Positions 60,820 to 64,000 of a DNA stretch of 64,000 nucleotides are shown one piece after another. Made by a program: the position numbers and the translations under genes. Under the pieces are notes generated by a model that worked only from the letters and a program-made list of their open reading frames with translations, had not been told where the DNA came from and did no database searches. This DNA comes from Streptomyces galbus (GTDB lineage: Bacteria; Actinomycetota; Actinomycetes; Streptomycetales; Streptomycetaceae), in NCBI RefSeq assembly GCF_005280195.1, contig NZ_SZPR01000019.1:330584-394583 (forward strand). The letters run 5' to 3'. Numbering within the stretch: the first letter of the stretch is position 1; each line of letters begins with the position of its first letter.

Positions 60820-61848
60820 ATGACGACAGGTCGGCTCGGGCTGGGGGTACCTCCCGGCCGCCAGGCCCAGGGACACGCCGCGCCGCCGAACGCGGCCTAT
60901 GCCGGGCAGGTCGTGCACTTCCCGGACCCGGTGCGGGCCGCGCGCCATCCGAGGGGAGTGCGGGTGGACGAGCACGGTTACCCCGACTTCTCGCCGTACG
61001 CGCGGGCGGCCGCGGAGATCGCGGACCCGCCGGAGGGGTTCGGCGTCGACGAACTGCGGTTGACGGACTGCGTGTCGGCGAACGCGGCGTCGGCCGCGGC
61101 GGGGCACGAGTTGTGGGACACGCTGCCGAACGTGGCGACGCCGCACGGCTGGACGTGGCACCACGTGGTGGGCACGCGGCGGCTGGAGCTGGTGCCGGTG
61201 GAGGTGAAGGCGCTGCTGCGGCACCACGGTGGCGTCGCGACCGCCCACGTCGACCAGGGCAAGCGCGGGACGCGTCCGCTGCAGGAGACGCGCCCGGCGC
61301 ACTTCCGGCTGCCGAAGTCGGGTGTGGCGGTGACGGAGGCGCAGGTGCAGGGCGTCGAGGAGGACCTCGGCTACCGGCTGCCGGGCGCCTACCGGTCGTT
61401 CCTGAAGGCGGCGGGCGGGTGTGCGCCGGTGGGGGCGGCGCTGGACGCGGAGTTGGGGCTGCTGCTGGACCAGCCGTTCTTCACGGTGCGGGACGAGGCG
61501 GCGGTCAACGACCTGGTGTACGTGAACAAGTGCCTGCGCGACCACCTGACGAAGGACTACCTGGGGGTGGGGTTCGTGCAGGGCGGTCTGCTGGCGGTGA
61601 AGGTGAAGGGCGAGCGGGCCGGTTCGGTGTGGTTCTGCGCGTACGACGACGTGCGGGACGTGGATCCGGGGTGGTCGCCGGCGGAGCGGGTGGAGCGGTT
61701 GCTGCTGCCCGCCGGTGAGGACTTCGACGCGTTCCTGTCCCGGCTGGCGGGCGATCCGCCGGAGTTGGAGACGGTGGCGAATCTGATGGTGGACGGCGGC
61801 TTCGCGCGTGCGGTGCCGGTGTCCTCGGTGTCTGCGGCGGGGGAGTGA
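60820..61848 (+). CDS. WHH-type HNH/EndoVII nuclease domain fused to a SUKH domain
   Basis: 342 residues. The first half ends in a WHH nuclease motif: WTWHH (residues 111-115), LELVP, and LLRHHGG (His135-His136-Gly-Gly), the pattern of HNH/EndoVII toxins. The second half is SMI1/KNR4-like (SUKH-1): VEEDLGYRLPGAYRSFLKAA, then GVGFVQGGLLAVKVKG and GSVWFCAYDD. So toxin-type and immunity-type domains sit in one polypeptide. No secretion signal. ATG 60820 is chosen; upstream frame lacks similarity. It precedes the large deaminase gene by eight bases, likely one operon. Confidence 0.82.
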   Translation: MTTGRLGLGVPPGRQAQGHAAPPNAAYAGQVVHFPDPVRAARHPRGVRVDEHGYPDFSPYARAAAEIADPPEGFGVDELRLTDCVSANAASAAAGHELWDTLPNVATPHGWTWHHVVGTRRLELVPVEVKALLRHHGGVATAHVDQGKRGTRPLQETRPAHFRLPKSGVAVTEAQVQGVEEDLGYRLPGAYRSFLKAAGGCAPVGAALDAELGLLLDQPFFTVRDEAAVNDLVYVNKCLRDHLTKDYLGVGFVQGGLLAVKVKGERAGSVWFCAYDDVRDVDPGWSPAERVERLLLPAGEDFDAFLSRLAGDPPELETVANLMVDGGFARAVPVSSVSAAGE

Positions 61849-61856
61849 GCCGGGCC

Positions 61857-64000
61857 ATGGTGACGTTCGCGCAGGCGCAGGAGCGCGCCGAGGAGTGGAT
61901 CAACGGGGACGTGCCCGCGTACCAGCACCGGGAGGTGCGGGTGCGGGAGTTCGAGCTGGGCTTCGTCGTCTGGGGCGAGGACCGGGCGGACGGGCCGCGG
62001 TCGGACGCGGGCGGTCAGCGGCTGGTGATCGCCCGGGACAGCGGGGAGGCCACGCTGTGGCCGGCGCTGCCGGTGGGCGAGGTGATCCGCCGGTACGAGG
62101 AGGAGTACGGCCGTCCCGAGGACGCGCCGCAGCCGGCGCCGGCCGCGGCGCGGGTGGACCTGAACCAGACGTCGTTCCTGCTGTCGCCGCCGGAGTGGCT
62201 GCAGGAGGCGGCGGACAAGCTGGGCATCCCGGACCGGCGGGAGCCGTCGGGGAGTTCGCCGTCGGCGGCCGCCGCGTCGGGGACGGACGGCGCCGGTACG
62301 GGCGCCGGGGCCGCGGCCGCTTCTGCTGCCGGGGGTGCGGTGACGCCGGATCCCTCGCTGCCGCGGACGCAGGCGGGGGTGCCGGGCGGGGAGGGCGCCG
62401 GAGCGGAGCCCGGTGCCGGTGTGCCTGCCGCTTCCGTGTCCGGCGCGTCCGCTGCGCCCGCCGCTCCCGTCGGGGCGACGCCCTGGGCGGGGACGGACAC
62501 CAACGCCGATGCCGGCGACGACCGTTCCGTGCCGCTGCCCGCGACCGTGTTCGCGCCGCCGCTGAGCGGCTCGGACGACGAGCCCCGGCCGCCGGTCGCG
62601 CCGCCGGACGCCAAGACGGCCCTGATCTCGGGCGGCAGCCAGCTCCCGCCGACGGCGTTCGCGCCGGCGCTGGACGACCCGCACGCGCCGGACGCGCAGG
62701 GCACGCCGCCCACGCCGCCCGCCCCGCCGTCCGGTCCCTCGTACGGCTACCCGCAGGGCCCCGGTGCCGGAGCGGGTCCCGCGGGCGCGCCCCAGGACGG
62801 CCCGGGCGCGCCCGGACGCCCGCTCGCGCCCCACGCCGGTGACATCGCCGACGCGGCCACCAGCAAGGCGGCCCCGCCGCCGCGGCGCGGGGGCGGCGCC
62901 ACGCCTCCGCCCCCGCCGGGAGTGCCGGGTGCGCCGGGCGCGCGGGCGGGCGGTACGCCTCCGCCGCCGTCGGCGCCGGGTGGGGGCGGGTACGTGGCGA
63001 CGCAGTTCGTGTCGTCGCTGGGCCCCGACGGCCCCGAGGGTGCTCCGGGCGCTCCGGGTGCGCCGGCCCCGCCCCCGCCGCCGGGCGCGCCGGTCGGCAC
63101 GCCGCCGGGCGGTGTGCACCATGCGGAGACGATGTTCGCCGACCCGAACCGGCCGGGTGCCGGGCCGGTGCCTCCGCCTCCGCCGGGCATGCCGGGTGTG
63201 CCGGGAGCCCCGCAGGGCCCCTCCGCCCCCGCGCCGCAGCAGCCCCCGGCCGCACCCGGCGCCCCGCAGGTGCCCGGTGCGCCCGGTGCGCCCGGTGGGC
63301 CGGGTGCTCCCGGTCGGCCCGGCGGGCCCCGCGGGGCCGTGCACCACGCGGAGACCGTCCTGGCCGCACCCCCGGTGGGCGGTCCGGGCGCGCCCCCGCC
63401 GCCGCACGCCCCCGGCGCTCCCGGGATGCCTCCGGGCGCCCCCGGTCCGGTGCCCCCGGGCGCCGTGCCGCCGCCGGGCGTGCCGGTGCCGGGGCAGCCG
63501 CCGGCGTACGGGTACCCGCAGCAGCCGCCCGGGCAGCCGACGGTGGGCCCCGGCTACCAGGCGGTGCTGCGCTACCGCGCGCAGGACGGCTCGGAACAGC
63601 AGCTCATCCGGCGTTCGGCGCCGGGGACGCCGCACCCGGAGTGGCAGATCTTCCACGAGCTGCGGGCGATGAACGTGCCGCCGGACCAGGTGCTGGAGCT
63701 GCACACCGAGCTGGAGTCGTGCGAGCTGCCGGGCGCGTACTGCGCGCGGATGATCCGGGAGCAGTGGCCGCAGGCGCGGATCACGAGCATCGCGCCGTAC
63801 GGCACGGACCACGCGAGCCGGCAGCAGGGGATGCAGCAACTGCTGGCCCATCAGGGCGAGTTGCACCAGGTGGCGGATGGTCCCGCGCGGCCCGCGCCGG
63901 TGCGGGCGCCGCTGCCGCCGGTGCACCCGGCGCCGCCGCTGCCGCCGGAGGCGGTGGCGCAGGAGTTGGGGGCGGCGTTCGGGCCGGGGATCTTCCGGTT
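61857..64000 (+). CDS. Imm35-like/Pro-rich/nucleotide-deaminase protein, cut at right edge
   Basis: At least 714 codons open to the edge. Residues 1-85 resemble Imm35-type immunity domains (AQAQERAEEWINGDVPAYQ; RLVIARDSGEATLWPALP). A Gly/Ala/Pro-rich linker of about 470 residues follows, with two near-identical HHAET-containing units. From about 566, YQAVLRYRAQDGSEQQLIRR begins a deaminase domain of the type annotated as nucleic-acid/nucleotide deaminase in Streptomyces. Motifs: HTE (His616, Glu618) and CELPGAYC (Cys622, Cys629). More domains (perhaps SUKH-4) may follow. Starts eight bases after the WHH/SUKH gene. Confidence 0.8.
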   Translation, partial: MVTFAQAQERAEEWINGDVPAYQHREVRVREFELGFVVWGEDRADGPRSDAGGQRLVIARDSGEATLWPALPVGEVIRRYEEEYGRPEDAPQPAPAAARVDLNQTSFLLSPPEWLQEAADKLGIPDRREPSGSSPSAAAASGTDGAGTGAGAAAASAAGGAVTPDPSLPRTQAGVPGGEGAGAEPGAGVPAASVSGASAAPAAPVGATPWAGTDTNADAGDDRSVPLPATVFAPPLSGSDDEPRPPVAPPDAKTALISGGSQLPPTAFAPALDDPHAPDAQGTPPTPPAPPSGPSYGYPQGPGAGAGPAGAPQDGPGAPGRPLAPHAGDIADAATSKAAPPPRRGGGATPPPPPGVPGAPGARAGGTPPPPSAPGGGGYVATQFVSSLGPDGPEGAPGAPGAPAPPPPPGAPVGTPPGGVHHAETMFADPNRPGAGPVPPPPPGMPGVPGAPQGPSAPAPQQPPAAPGAPQVPGAPGAPGGPGAPGRPGGPRGAVHHAETVLAAPPVGGPGAPPPPHAPGAPGMPPGAPGPVPPGAVPPPGVPVPGQPPAYGYPQQPPGQPTVGPGYQAVLRYRAQDGSEQQLIRRSAPGTPHPEWQIFHELRAMNVPPDQVLELHTELESCELPGAYCARMIREQWPQARITSIAPYGTDHASRQQGMQQLLAHQGELHQVADGPARPAPVRAPLPPVHPAPPLPPEAVAQELGAAFGPGIFR

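Overview
This 64 kb window is very GC-rich. It has the codon bias, GTG starts, four-base operon overlaps and gene families of a Streptomyces chromosome: an SsgA-like protein, an Rpf resuscitation factor, a Nur-controlled nickel ECF transporter, a LAXTG wall protein, TamR/Tam and SUKH proteins. Most of the gene order resembles, from memory, the conserved core around glmU-prs-pth-ppc-gal-ksgA-ispE-pmt in S. coelicolor. No rRNA, CRISPR array, plasmid origin or biosynthetic cluster was seen; one tRNA is present.

Left third (1-27.9 kb). A tricorn-type protease is cut by the window edge. A TetR/MMPL exporter pair, a YbaK/EamA pair and a COG0701 permease/TIGR03943 pair follow. Next come a serine hydrolase and an ECF metal transporter (ATPase, T component, CbiM-PDGLE fusion) behind a perfect Nur-type box. 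ssgE lies beside two tandem penicillin-binding protein paralogues. Then come a P-loop kinase-like gene, protein O-mannosyltransferase, rsmI, a zinc-ribbon gene with a structured leader, tatD, rpf, rsmA (ksgA), ispE and an ankyrin/HEAT protein.

Middle (28-46 kb). An ABC-F ATPase precedes two tandem Pro-rich, membrane-anchored beta-propeller paralogues. A 2.3-kb insertion (34087-36404) is flanked by a perfect 8-bp direct repeat. It contains a decayed ISL3-type end, a DUF664/DinB gene and an intact ISL3-family element, so it looks like a composite transposon. An atypical response regulator, a sodium:solute symporter with a small membrane partner, galT-galE-galK, a second LuxR-type regulator and the divergent tamR/tam locus follow.

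Right (46-64 kb). A CsbD protein is followed by a desaturase/TetR operon with a multi-half-site operator, ppc and a LAETG wall protein. Next come pth, ctc (L25), prs, glmU, a tRNA-Gln, an HTH protein with a LAGLIDADG-like C-terminus and an orphan sensor kinase. The last 5 kb is a cluster of polymorphic-toxin-type genes: a SUKH-3 immunity protein, a YwqJ-type deaminase, a WHH-nuclease/SUKH fusion and a large Imm35-like/Pro-rich/deaminase protein cut by the right edge.

The parts most worth follow-up are the putative composite ISL3 transposon, the toxin/immunity cluster, the structured leader at 21.5 kb and the Nur-box/leaderless metal-uptake promoter. Starts were chosen by ribosome binding sites, overlaps and family N-termini; several genes appear leaderless (TANNNT six or seven bases before the start).
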